In this document: piece after piece, positions 45,926 to 57,000 of the stretch
Position numbering within the stretch: the first letter of the stretch is position 1
How the letters are laid out: each line of letters begins with the position of its first letter
NCBI GenBank assembly: GCA_034620365.1
Contig: JAQGEQ010000380.1
Coordinates: 2,542,001 to 2,606,000 of the forward strand
Direction of reading: 5' to 3'
DNA from: Pegea sp. RAD2-039
Lineage: Eukaryota > Chordata > Thaliacea > Salpida > Salpidae
DNA: 64,000 nt
The notes under the pieces: generated by a model
Told to the model about the DNA's origin: nothing
The model's database searches: none
What the model saw: only the letters and a program-made list of their open reading frames with translations
Made by a program: the position numbers and the translations under genes

Positions 45926-46465
45926 TTTATCTACTTCACTGCATAAATTACAATATAGAATATTTAAGAAAAGCAAGTTGAAAAAATAATAGTTTATAAA
46001 TTCCAATACAAAATAAATATTTTAGTGTAGTCTTTAATAAATTAAATAAATGTACAACAAACTTTTTAAAAGAAAGTTAATAGTATATAAATACTAGAAT
46101 AAAACTATTACATGCGTCAAGCATTATATTTGTTACTAAGCAAAATTGGTAAGAAAATGGTAGATTAAAAAATAAATCCATCTTAAATCTTAAAATATAT
46201 TTTTCTTTAAAACTATTTATGACTTTAAATACTCTAAAAATAACATTACTTTGAATATAGTCAAAATTCCCCTAAGTTGAAGCAACATGCTTCAGTTAAC
46301 AATTAATAATTGAGTTTATACTACTCGAAATTATTCATTATTTAGAAATAATGTCAGTTCTCGACTCGAAAGCAATAGCGAGTTTTCCATAATCATATAA
46401 TATCAATACAGAGATAGAACAATTAATTCTTAAATGTGGTGATTGCTAACTTTATTTATCTATTC
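45926..46465. other. ABCB7 upstream flank
   Basis: AT-rich sequence lies between the ABCB7 start and the LINE tail at 46470. It should include the ABCB7 promoter and 5' UTR. A TTTATGCAG acceptor-like sequence ends 13 nt before the ATG (45939 on the minus strand). No other feature was seen. Confidence 0.5.
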
Positions 46466-47105
46466 ATCTATTACAATAAATGCAAAGGAGGGTGCCTGAA
46501 GAGAGCACCTCTCGCTAACTCACATTCTCATAAATAACAACTATATAGTCAACAATATAGAAAGCAAAAGATGTAACACATGGCATTTCGGTGAACAAAT
46601 TACATAGAAGAGAAAAATTCACAGTTTAGAAATGACAATGTTGGCAATATTATAACGGTTCAACTTCTTCTTGAACAACACGAGTGATTCGGATATGACA
46701 ATTTCTGGTGGCAGCTGGTTCAATGTACTAATTGTGCGGTATGAGAAAAAAATTTGCTCTGATTAATGTACCAGGTGATATGGGCTTATTAAGATGTAAT
46801 GTGTGTCGTCTGAGTTGATATAACTTGAGGGAAGGACTAATGAAAAAGAAATCATCAAACTGAAGGTCAATTAAATTGAGGATAGTTTTAAAAATAAGAA
46901 GTAAGTCGTATTTAATTCGTCGAATTTCCAAAGTATCTAAATTGAAGAAGCTGGGACGATGTTTATAAATATCGTATTTAATATTAAGTTTCCTGCATAA
47001 TAATCTCATAAATGTGTCTAACAGACTCGATCTTTTTGATATCACTAACTTGATATGGCATCCATACACAAACATTGTATTCAAGAATCTTTCAAAATAT
47101 TTCAA
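46466..47105 (-). mobile_element. 5'-truncated LINE copy: ORF2 C-terminus and 3' tail
   Basis: On the minus strand, 47105-46728 keeps an open frame with RLLCRKLNIKYDIYKHRPS, LDTLEIRRIKYDLLLIFK and a final NLIDLQFDDFFF region. It is the counterpart of 10834-11260. The WNQLP block follows with Trp changed to Leu. The 3' tail (46590-46470) contains the family hairpin and the TTATTTATC end. The 5' truncation point near 47105 abuts a remnant of a different LINE type on the opposite strand. The copy is inactive but less decayed than the one at 10735. Confidence 0.8.
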
Positions 47106-47640
47106 TCAGGATATTTAAAAACTAAACCACAGACCATCGACCATATCAGGATGTTCAATAATAGCTAGAACAGAATACCTTCAACGCCATAACAAAGTAC
47201 TCAAATATCTTCATTGACACATTTGTAAAGCAACAGGTATTCCTGCAAATGAAAAAGTATACCATATTCCTAACGCGATTGTGGAAAATAAAAATCATAC
47301 CGTACTCTGAGATTTTGGTATCAAAACAGACCTAGCAATAAGAGTCTATAGACTAATTACTGTTTTAAGATACAAAACCAATAAGATTTACTTACTAATT
47401 GACGTCGCAGTACTAAGTGACGCAAATGTAAGTATCAAAGAGTTTTAAAAGAAAGCCAAACAAAGATCTAGAAAAAAGAAATCCATAGAATGTGGAAAGT
47501 GAAAACCAAAATACTTTCCTCGGCGCATTAGAAGTAACATCAAAAGAAAGCAGAAGAATTCAAAGCGATGAAATTTAGAGTATAACGCTCTTAGAAACAG
47601 CATACATACTACCTAAGCCTTTGATGATTAATTGAACCTG
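47106..47640 (+). mobile_element. Degenerate C-terminus of a LINE with restriction-like endonuclease (R2/R4-type)
   Basis: The plus strand reads PQTIDHI, then (after a frame shift) SGCSIIARTEYLQRHNKV, KATGI, then IYLLIDVAVLSDANVSIKEF, and in another frame RMWKVKTKIL, LEVTSKE and ITLLETAYILPK. This order matches a common C-terminal block of R2/R4/Dong-type retrotransposons: a Cys-His motif, an LLIDVAVP-D-NV-KE core and RMW-KT-VIPVVIGALG. Two tryptophan positions are TGA stops and several frames shift, so the copy is dead. No reverse transcriptase core remains, because the LINE copy at 46466-47105 sits at its 5' edge. The family name is inferred from motif recall. Confidence 0.6.
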
Positions 47641-47960
47641 GAACTTTTCCTACCCTCTTTTCTTACCTGTTGCTTACTTTCACTGTTTGATATCACCCGC
47701 AAAACTATACCTAAACGCATCCTAACCAAATCTTCACAGCTAGGAAATATTTCCCATCTTTTATATTTCTTCGTTTTGAATAACTGTTCTAGACGCGCTA
47801 TCTTGTTTACCTTTAATATAATATTAATTGAGAGGATCTCTCAGTAAATCGCTCCGAATGGCGCTCTCTACTCTGCAAACAAATTAAGGATAGAGAAGAA
47901 AAATCAGCTTCGAAGAAAAGAAAAAACTCCGAAGAACTGTTTCTTTTGTATCTCACTGTG
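47641..47960. other. Repeat flank, no gene recognised
   Basis: An open run of 71 codons at 47632-47847 resembles no known protein. It probably continues the LINE remnant's 3' region. A purine-rich, less AT-rich stretch follows at 47840-47950. Confidence 0.35.
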
Positions 47961-47964
47961 TCCG

Positions 47965-48154
47965 GATTTGTTTTTAATATCATCACCAATATGCATATCC
48001 AGCATGGTCAATCTCGGCCGAAGTAGGCCTTATAATATCATTTTGATAAATTTTTAGTGTATAGATTTGTTTTTAATATCATCACTCATAGCATATCCAG
48101 CATGGTCAATCTCGGCCGAAGTAGGCCTTATAATATCATATGATAAATTTTTAG
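47965..48154. repeat. Two-copy tandem repeat with a 99-bp period
   Basis: Copy 1 (47965-48057) and copy 2 (48064-48154) both run from GATTTGTTTTTAATATCATC through a GC-rich centre to AATTTTTAG. The centre GCATATCCAGCATGGTCAAT plus CTCGGCCGAAGTAGGCC is unchanged between copies, while the outer AT parts differ by small indels. The centre can fold, since GGCC and GGCC are separated by GAAGTA. The unit is not found elsewhere in this window by eye. It could be a satellite monomer, the 3' end of the neighbouring LINE, or a small-RNA-like unit. I cannot decide among these. Confidence 0.8.
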
Positions 48155-50635
48155 TAAAAGAAAATGATCATTATCGAAAGTTTTTCTTTGTTTAATTTCT
48201 TTATTTTGCCAGGAAAACTTGAAATTATTTAATCACAACTTTTCTATTTTTATTACCTTTTATTTGATTGTTGCATATGATTGATTTCAATAAATTGTCT
48301 TTAAGATTTTTATTTAAAAAAGTACAAGAGTTGTTTAAATATGATGATAAAATAATGATTATATCTATACAGTTGAATAATATTGAACAAATTTTAATTA
48401 TTCTACGAAACTAAAATCAAACCTTAATGAACATCACAGAGTAAATGAAACTTGTTTAAGCCAAAACTCTTAACTTGTGATTGAAATGTATTTAGAAGTT
48501 TGTAAGATTTATGCTTTTAAATATAAAGTTCAAAATAAGGTTTTTGATTACTTACTTTTTAGATCATAATCTTGCAATTGTTGACTTCTAGATTCAATTA
48601 TACTATAGCTACCAACATAAAAATGAAAACTAATCGCCCACGGTAAAGCTGCAACTGAAATAACTTAAAGATAAAAATTCATTTAAATAATCTAAGGTTT
48701 AAGAAAAGTTATAAGAAAGGTAATGGTTAATAAAATCATTGCCATCTGTTTGGTTTTGCTTCTTTGAATCAATATTTTTGAACTTTTTGTTACTAGTGGT
48801 AACTAAGTAATTAAAAAGTAGGTTTTTCATATTTAGCTAAAAGATTAACTTCTTGAGTAAAAATATCTTACCAATTTCTAAAAAATCATATACAGTAAGT
48901 TCAGCTTTGCATCTAAACCATTTACTAGACAGTACACCTGCTCAATATTGGACTTAAACATTAAAAAAATTACTATAGTTTAGAATCAATGTATATCCAC
49001 ATAGACTTCTAAATGTATAATTTTTGGCTTAAGCTAAAATTCTAACAAAAATTAATTTCGTTTGAGTATAAAAGATAAAATAATTATCTTAATTTCAATC
49101 AAACTTACAATTTTTTATAGTTTTAGATTCTGAGAAAAAGTTTAAAAGATAAATTAAAATTAAAGTTGTTTTTTGCTGTAACGTTTGAAAAATAATTTGT
49201 TACAGAAACTTGAAAAACATTGACATAGTATAGTAACTAAATTGTATGGAAAAACAAATATTGATTGATATAAAATACTTCTAACAACTTTTAGTTTATT
49301 GTGAAGCAAATACATACCTTTCAATAACTATTAGCAGCTCTTATAGTCTTATAAACCTAAATTCAGGCTGTAAACCATAAAAACTTGAATTCATAAAAGG
49401 TTTGCTTTCTCATCTTTCAGATGATTCTAAAGGTAGTACTAATAAAGTCTTTTGATTGTTTTCAAAAACTCAAATGATAATATGAATGACCTTTGCCCAG
49501 ATGTACTTTTGATTAATAAATCTGGATCAGTTTTAAACTGAAGAGCAAATATTTTAGAGTGATCATTCTAACTGTTTTAAATGCAATATTAGTATAACCT
49601 TAATCTCATTTTTAAATTTTTTAGAGTGTTATTTGTTAATTAATTAAATTTATAACTTGCTTTTGCAACTAATAATTGTAGATATTCAAACATATTAATA
49701 GTAAATCATCTCTTATAGAGTTTTGTACGTTCTTCAATGCGTTAACTGATTAAGTTAGTTTTTATGATAGACTTGTTTTATAAGGCATTAGAAAATAAAT
49801 GTTTTATTTATCAAAATATTTAATTTTATAAATATTCTAATGTTTTGGCGAAATTAGTGTTCACGATCAATATGTATTCAAATAAGAAGTTTTTGACAAA
49901 ATTTAAATAGTTATAAATATAAAATAGTAACCTCGTAATTTGAATAAGTTAATTATTCCTAGATATTTGATGCTTAAGAATCATATTTTATCAATAAAAC
50001 ATTCAATTAATCAGCTTTCTAGTTTTAAATAAAATTCTGGTTTATAACAAAAACCGTAAAGTTTGCGTATTTGAAAAAGGTTATCTGATTTGATGAGAGT
50101 ATATTGAAATACAAACTGTGATATAAATAAACTTTCTATTTCTAGAAATCAGCTGATTGTTTGCAGGTAACCTGATAGATAAATAATCTCACACTTGCTT
50201 ATATGTGTGCACTGCATAAGCAAAAGTGTTTACTTGAGTTTGAGAAACTCATTTCGGTTCTAATTCTATCATTTTTACACAGAATTCAATGTTTCGTTGC
50301 TTGTATATTCAGCCTGTGATTTATTGAAAACTATTTTGATAATTTAAACAATAGAGAGCCACAGTTGTTTCGATGGAAATTCTTGCAATAATCGATCAAA
50401 TTTAAAGTAAAAGAAAAACAGACGACATTAAAAAAAGAAAATTAAAAAAAATCAATTTCATTTTCTAATGAAAGTTGAAGAAAGTTTTACAAAAAACATA
50501 TAAAGAAGTAGAATAGTTTAATTATCAGTTTTTTCTCTATAAACTGATTGATAAACATCATTCTAACATTATTTAAATGTTGACAACTTCAAACAGCAAT
50601 CAAATGAACAGAAAAGACATTTAATGAAGTCACGT
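48155..50635. other. Intergenic, TMEM106 3' flank
   Basis: AT-rich sequence without a supported gene. Short splice-like fragments near 48560-48660 did not assemble into a coding frame I recognise. Confidence 0.5.
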
Positions 50636-53312
50636 TCAACTTTTTCTTCTGCTAACATTTGCACTACAGTCAACATAATGATAAGTTTGAATAGAGTTTT
50701 GTTCAGAGCGTCCAATGTAAGAGATTGTCATTACCACACTACAAAACGGTTTAGTAGGAAATTGAAATGATTTATATTTGTGAAGACTTACTTGAATTTC
50801 ATGACAATATCATGAGTGAAGTTTTCATCACTACACATTTTCCTACACAAAAAATTATTTACTTCGACTAACTACCTCGAAATTATTTAATTAAAAGTTA
50901 TTTTCATTAAGGTAAGTGGTAAAGTGAATTCTTCAAATTATCTAATAACAAGATTAAACTTATCAACAACATGTTTAAGCAAATTGAATAGATTTATAAA
51001 ATTTAATCACAAATTATTAATAGAGTGAACACAGTTTGAAATTTTCTTCCCGACTCCATCGTTACAGAAAATTTTGTCATTAAAAAAATAATTCAAAAAA
51101 TTACGACTTAAGTGATTTTGTGATATATTATCAACTACTTCCTTTGTTTATATATTTTGTAATTCTCAATAATACTTATCTAAGTTTCGATTCTTTTACA
51201 TTATTTATGTTGAGTCATTAAAGGGTATTTTACTTCTACTTCACTCTAGTCATATTGTGTTATGTTTGCTATAAGAGCTATATGATTAGTTATCTAAAGC
51301 CATGTGCTACTCCATAAATCAATCAATAAATACCAAACAAATCCAAGATGATTATCTTCATTGAAAGTTACATTTACCATGATTGGTATCTGCAAAGTTT
51401 GTAGTGGAAGTATTGTGATAGATTGCTTCAGATACCCACTTCCAACTGAGATTTCAGGCTAAAATGATATAAAAATAAATTAAAAGTTCAAATAAAGTTA
51501 TATCAATAAACTAGCTGTAAAAAATAAACAAAAAACCTTATCATAAGTGCTTGTGACTGTTATGTTGATAATTTTAGCGCTAAAAAAATTAGCATTGGAA
51601 ATATTAAAAGTGCCCTGTACAAAATATTGTTAATATAAGACAGAGGTTTGATTAGAGATAGTACCTTCATATCTATTAGAGTCGATTTGGTATTCTCAAC
51701 TAGTTCAACAGAGTAATTAGTCACACCGTTATCACTGATTATTATAGATCGTGGAAGAACAAAAAATAAACATAAGGCGCATGCCAAAATACAAACTATC
51801 ACAGAAATTATCACATATTGCTTCCTGGAAAAAAGCAAATAGTTATTGTTAGAAAAAATAGAATCAGAAAATAGAAATTGCGTTCGCCCACCATTCTCTT
51901 AAAATCAACTTCTAGAAAATTGGAAAAAAACTATTTTGTAGACTTCTTATTCACATCAATTATAAATTAAAAGTTTTGTCGATTTTTTTTATTACAATAC
52001 TTTAGAAAATAACATCCTAAAATAAGCTTTATTAACTATTTATTATAAGCAATAAATAATTAAACAATAATTACTTTAAAAACTTGTTTGCATACATGAG
52101 CTTGATTTACTTTAGCTAATAAAATTGACTTTATAAACAGTGGTAGTGTTTTTTATTTGTTTAATTAGAGTTTTTGATACATTTACAAATAAAATTAGTT
52201 TGATGTAAATTTAGCTTACGTTCTTGAAGGCTTTAAACGTTCATCATTGTAAGGTATTAATGCTACCAACTCATTTTGTTGTGCTGTTGAAATTTATAAA
52301 AGTAGCTGTTAACATTTAAAAAACTTCATAAACTTTAAAAGATTAAAGAACATGTAAATTACAAACATGTAAATTGATTTTTATATCAATCAATGCAATA
52401 CAAGAACTTAAAATGTGAGTCTTTACTTTTTGAAATTCGTCCAGTACCCTGGCATGTTGGACAAGTTCTGCCACCCCGTCCACTAAACTCTTCATAAGCA
52501 AATTCTTCAGCTGTGCACACATTAAAAAATGAATTTGTTACTCACAGCAGTAAACATATTGAATAAAAATATATATCACATCAAACATAAGTATAAAAAT
52601 AATAATTTGATTGAAAATGAAAAGTTTTAAAGACTTTTTATGAATGAACTTTAGCTGTGGAAGATAAACTCACTAAAAGAAGATTTAGAAAAATTAGAAA
52701 ACCAAAATAATTTAGAATCATAATAAATAAGTAATAATAGAATTCTAAATAATTCATCTTTTTAAAAGATTTTTAAAAGTAAATTTTAAAATATTTTAAC
52801 AAACCTAAAAAATTATTTAATACTTAAATGAAGACATAATTTTTAAACTTATTAATCAACAAGAAAATATTTTACATTAAAAAGGTATATATATTTATAT
52901 ATTTGGAAAACATATATAAAAATAATAAATTGGTACTAAAAGTAAATTTGTTTTGACAACTTTTCATATCTTACACCACCAATTAAACATTTTTCTTTAT
53001 AGCTGCTTTAAACTTAAAGTTTTGAAAGCATCCTTAAACATTAAAACAATAGTTTTTTATGATAAAAAAATTTAGGTTGAAAATTTATACTTTGAAGGTC
53101 TAAGCTTTAAACATGTTTTATTGAGTTAAAAATCTATAAAAGATTTTGATAATATTCTTAGATCACACAAGAAATTAATTATGATCACATTAAAGCCTGT
53201 TAAATGTAAAATCATTATAAATAAGTTCAATGAAAATAGAATACATACTTGGGAATGAATGATACGAATTAGAGTTTTTACCACCAAGTAAATTACTTGT
53301 TTCAGTTGACAT
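50636..53312 (-). CDS. TMEM106: TMEM106-family lysosomal type II membrane protein (at least 8 exons)
   Basis: TMEM106 proteins are type II glycoproteins of late endosomes and lysosomes (TMEM106B in mammals affects lysosome size and acidification). Exons are 53249-53312 (MSTETSNLLGGK), 52427-52510, 52220-52283, 51665-51824, 51537-51614, 51378-51458, 50792-50842 and 50636-50738. Exon 2 has FAYEEFSGRGGRTCPTCQGT with the conserved CPTC zinc-like motif, and exon 3 has ELVALIPYNDERLKPSRT. Exon 4 has the single membrane segment (VIISVIVCILACALCLFFVL) followed by PRSI. Exon 5 has N-glycosylation sites (NIS, NIT), and the last exon has YIGRSEQNS and the conserved YHYVDC, all aligning to human TMEM106B. 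The total is about 230 residues against 274 in human. The joint between 51378 and 50842 is out of phase, so a microexon of 3n+2 nt is probably missing from my model. Confidence 0.9.
51020..51335 (+). mobile_element. LINE 3' remnant inside a TMEM106 intron (second family)
   Basis: The plus strand at about 51025-51110 encodes VNTV, a stop where tryptophan is expected, then NFLPDSIVTENFVIKK, the usual C-terminal block of Jockey/CR1-type ORF2. About 180 nt of 3' UTR follow, ending in CATAAATCAATCAATAAATA. The tail segment TATAAGAGCTATAT near 51270 recurs near 53618. The insertion is antisense to TMEM106 and lies between its exons 6 and 7. Confidence 0.6.
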
Positions 53313-53559
53313 TGTATCAAAAATTATAAATAAAAAACCTGAATTATTATCAAAGCTTAAGATAAATTAACAGAATATTATTCAACATGAGATTTATATT
53401 TCTAATTTTGATGCAAGCAAATAACTTATTTCTTTTAATCTTAATAATTTCAATAAATTAATTACAAACAAAATCTCTTATTTATTTTCTCTACTTATTT
53501 TTCTTTAATTCCGGAACTATTATACTAATTCTTTTGCTGTGTTCCTATTTTTATATATA

Positions 53560-53685
53560 AATTATGTTAAATTTAAGACCTATGTGTCTTTCAGTTATAT
53601 TGTTCTATATTTTTCATAAGAGCTATATAATTTGTTATACGTAGTCATGTTTTAAATAAAAAAAAGATAAATAAATAATGAATGA
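53560..53685 (+). mobile_element. Short LINE 3' tail (second family)
   Basis: The sequence ATAAGAGCTATATAATTTGT followed by a GTAGTCATGT stretch and an AAATAAATAAT-like end matches the 3' tail of the remnant at 51250-51330 over about 50 nt. It is a minimal 5'-truncated insertion upstream of the TMEM106 first exon. Confidence 0.45.
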
Positions 53686-54167
53686 CTTAAAGACATTTTT
53701 AATCATTTTCAATTCATAAAGTTTTTCAGTAGAGTAAAAATAATGGTCTTCAAAACATTTTTTAAAGAATACACTGATAAAGTAATTTAATTTTCATGCT
53801 ATAAGAGCTTTTGTTAACTACTAAAAAATAGTTATATATAATTATTATATAAATTTCAACTTTTGACTTGTTAAGTTCAAATACCACAAATAACACTTTT
53901 ATCATTTTTTAAACTTATGGAAAATACTGTGATATAATCAAAAATATCAAATCAAATAACTTATAGTCAAATAAAGTTTTATCAGTGCAAAAAGATTAAA
54001 ATAATAAAAAAGAATTCATCACAGTAATTGTTTCATCCCAAAATAAATTAGTATGATCACAAACACTTTTAGTAAAAATAAACGTTTAAAAGTCATTTAA
54101 ATTAAATTATTTTGAAACAAACAGTTTATCTATTACAACAAACATGCAATACTTTATTATTGGTTAC

Positions 54168-54195
54168 CTTGTGAGATTAGTTTAGAAGAAGACAT
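54168..54195 (-). other. Candidate alternative TMEM106 first exon (b)
   Basis: On the minus strand an ATG opens MSSSKLISQ and ends one base into the next codon at a GTAACC donor. The exon is 28 nt long (phase 1), which fits the phase-1 acceptor of TMEM106 exon 2 at 52510. This is inference from phase and donor only. Confidence 0.3.
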
Positions 54196-54493
54196 TTGAA
54201 CGTACAATATTAAATTAGCATGAAAACATTATACTAAAAAACCAAATGTTGTTTACAAGCTTTTTGCTTTGCGATAGAAAATGGCTTATTTACAATTTAA
54301 CTTTAACTGACTTCTGAATAATTTCGAAAACTTTATTAATTACTTTAATCTTCCAATTTTACTTTTATTATTTCAAGCTTTAAATGGTTCGCTGAAAATT
54401 TGTAAAGATTAAAAGATTAAAAATTTATAATCTTCCATGCTTATACAATTTAAAGTATAATTTCATCAAATAAAAGATAATTAAGATTCTTAC

Positions 54494-54524
54494 CAGTTTC
54501 TTCTTTACTGGCAATGGATTCCAT
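54494..54524 (-). other. Candidate alternative TMEM106 first exon (c)
   Basis: On the minus strand an ATG opens MESIASKEET and ends one base into the next codon at a good GTAAGA donor. The exon is 31 nt long (phase 1), again compatible with TMEM106 exon 2, giving MESIASKEETAEEFAYEEF. It could also join a separate unrecognised gene. Confidence 0.35.
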
Positions 54525-57000
54525 TGAAGCAAGAATACGTTTGAAAATAAAAAAAAGTTTTAGTGGGTTTTTAAGCATTTCAAAAGGCTCCTGTAGCTTG
54601 AATAATGAATTTTAAGATTTTTCTTCTGGATCAATGAAAAACAATTAATTAAATAGATTGGTTAAGTACTGTAATTTTATTTTCATTCAAATAATATTTA
54701 CAAATCAATGATACTGAAGTATACTATTACTTGTTTTACTTTTATCTATTTTCTATAACAAATCCTATTTCTTTTTAATTTTTTAAAAGACTTTTGATAT
54801 CGAACTCAAATTTATATAATTTAATTCTAAGCTTCTAACATTATCTGTTTCAGGCTATCTACCGAATAAAACCAAATACCGATATTCAATGTTTAGAAAA
54901 GTTTATTATCGAATTATGTAGTGCGATTTAAACTAATTTCTCAAAATGTTTTTGTTTTTCATCAAAGCTCTAAATGTAAAGACTTCAAAATAAAAATAAC
55001 AAAAACGAATAAGTAGTAAAAAGTAACTATTACAAAGGCATTACAAATATTCAAAAATAGTTTTTGAAGTCTTAAAGCAAAATCCTAACTCAATATAATA
55101 TAATAAAAGTTAACGCTTTCAAAATTAAAGATAAAACCTCAAAAACTATCAGGTGTCATTTATGATGCGACAAGGATATGTTCTATGATGACGTCATTTA
55201 TTTATCAATCTATCTTTAAGAAATACTTTCTCTCTTTACTGAGTTCAAAGCTTTCATAAACTTTCTGTTGCTTTATATTTTAGTCAACAGTTATACAGGT
55301 AGTGAACTCAAGAAAATGTATTGTAACTTCTCACTTAAACTTGTATAATAGTAATACCAACAAGATGGTTATGTTGAAATTTAAATGGATTGTTAAGTAC
55401 TGCTTTTAAACATTTGTCATTTAAACGTTATTTTTTCATTATTAAATATTTGCTGAATTGAATTTACAAAAGAAAAAGATTACAGTAAAATCATAGAAAT
55501 AATCTTAAAGTTGATTATTACCCTTTTATTAGTATCAGTATTTATTTCTTCATCGATAATAATTGTTTGCAATCAGAAGCTTTACTAAAAAAACACAAAT
55601 TTTAATGAAATTAATAGAATGTTTATAAAAATTCATAAACTAATAGAAAACGTAATTTGATATTAAAAGTAAAAAGAATTTTAACCCGGTGTTTGTATCA
55701 CCATCTTTTTCAAAGACCTTTTCAAATAATAAATTTGAATAATAATTCAACATTGATAGCTAAATAAGAAACTGTAAAAGATTTATTACTTAAGCTTGTT
55801 TTGTAAAGAAATTATTTCAGAGAAAACTTTATATTTATGAATTGAAGCTTGAATATAATTACATTCAACATGTGATTTTTATCTTAGACGTGTAGTTTAA
55901 TTTACAATAAATACTTCAAGCAAGAATTAAACATAAACATAAACCTAAATATTATAGATATTTCAGTTTGTAATTCTAATATCTTAGTGATATTTACCAT
56001 AATTAAAGGATATTTTTGATTTCAGATTAAATACGAATAATTATCATTTGTTTGGTTCTAGTCAAGTTTCAAAGTATAGTCATATTGTATGGGAGATAAT
56101 TCAGATGAAAGTATGACTGATAACCTTATAAAACTTCAATTTTAAAGAACAATTTTTATTCTAAGTGAATCTTTGAATTTAAGAGATTATAATTTACTCT
56201 TTAACAAGCAGTAGCAACATTTATGAGTTTTTATGATAGCATTATATTAAACGACCACATGTAATAATGATATATTAAAGAGCTAAGCTGAATTTTTATT
56301 TAATTAAAATATACATTTGATTTTGAAGTTTATTTTTCAAGATATTAAAAGATTTGGTTAGTGAAAAGTATTTATAGAAATATACAATGATGAAAATATA
56401 TATATTAAGGTTAAATCTTACATTAGCACAGCATGTAACTTAAAAAACTAACATTAAGCTGTAAATGAATATAATTTAAGAAATGTTTGTTTAAAGATTT
56501 TAAATTTAAATTAAGTAAGCTGCTAAGGAGCGACAATTTTCAAATAAAGAAGATTTCAGATATTCTTGCTTTATCAAAATATAAAACCCTTTAGTTTTTG
56601 AAAAGTGCTTTTCAATAAAGTGTAATACTATATTCAAAATATTTTTATCAAGAAGCACTTAAGTTTATCATACACTTAGTGGTGCAATGTTGCAGTTACT
56701 TTGACTAAAGTTAAGTATCTTGCACAAAATTCACCTAAGTGATACTAATAACTTATTATTGCATGATTTATCATTAAGCAAATTTCAATCAATTGTTATT
56801 GAGCCAAGAAAAAGACTTTCGCTGTATAAATTCTATAGTTAGTTAAATACTTAAATCGTTTCAAGTAAAAGAACGGATAAGCTTAAAGCTTTCAGGTTTA
56901 TATATTTCACTTTAGTTTTACTAATTTATCTTTTAGCTTAAGGTATTATTTCAAAACTGTTTCTATCTTTTCAAATAACTTTTATTTACCAAACAGCGAG
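54525..57000. other. AT-rich intergenic sequence
   Basis: No supported gene. A palindromic TGACGTCA (CRE/AP-1-like) is present at about 55188-55195 in otherwise plain sequence. The right end should contain the promoter of the small secreted-protein gene starting at 57001. Confidence 0.5.

Noticed and set aside
48001-48030. Hammerhead or HDV-like ribozyme in the tandem unit (GCATGGTC, CCGAAGTAGG)
   Set aside because: The CUGAUGA and GAAA cores of a hammerhead are absent, and I could not form the nested helices of an HDV-type fold.
47965-48154. CRISPR-like array
   Set aside because: There are only two units, with no unique spacers, in an animal genome.
55188-55195. TGACGTCA CRE-like palindrome
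   Set aside because: A single 8-mer with no nearby gene start or other sites is weak evidence for a regulatory element.
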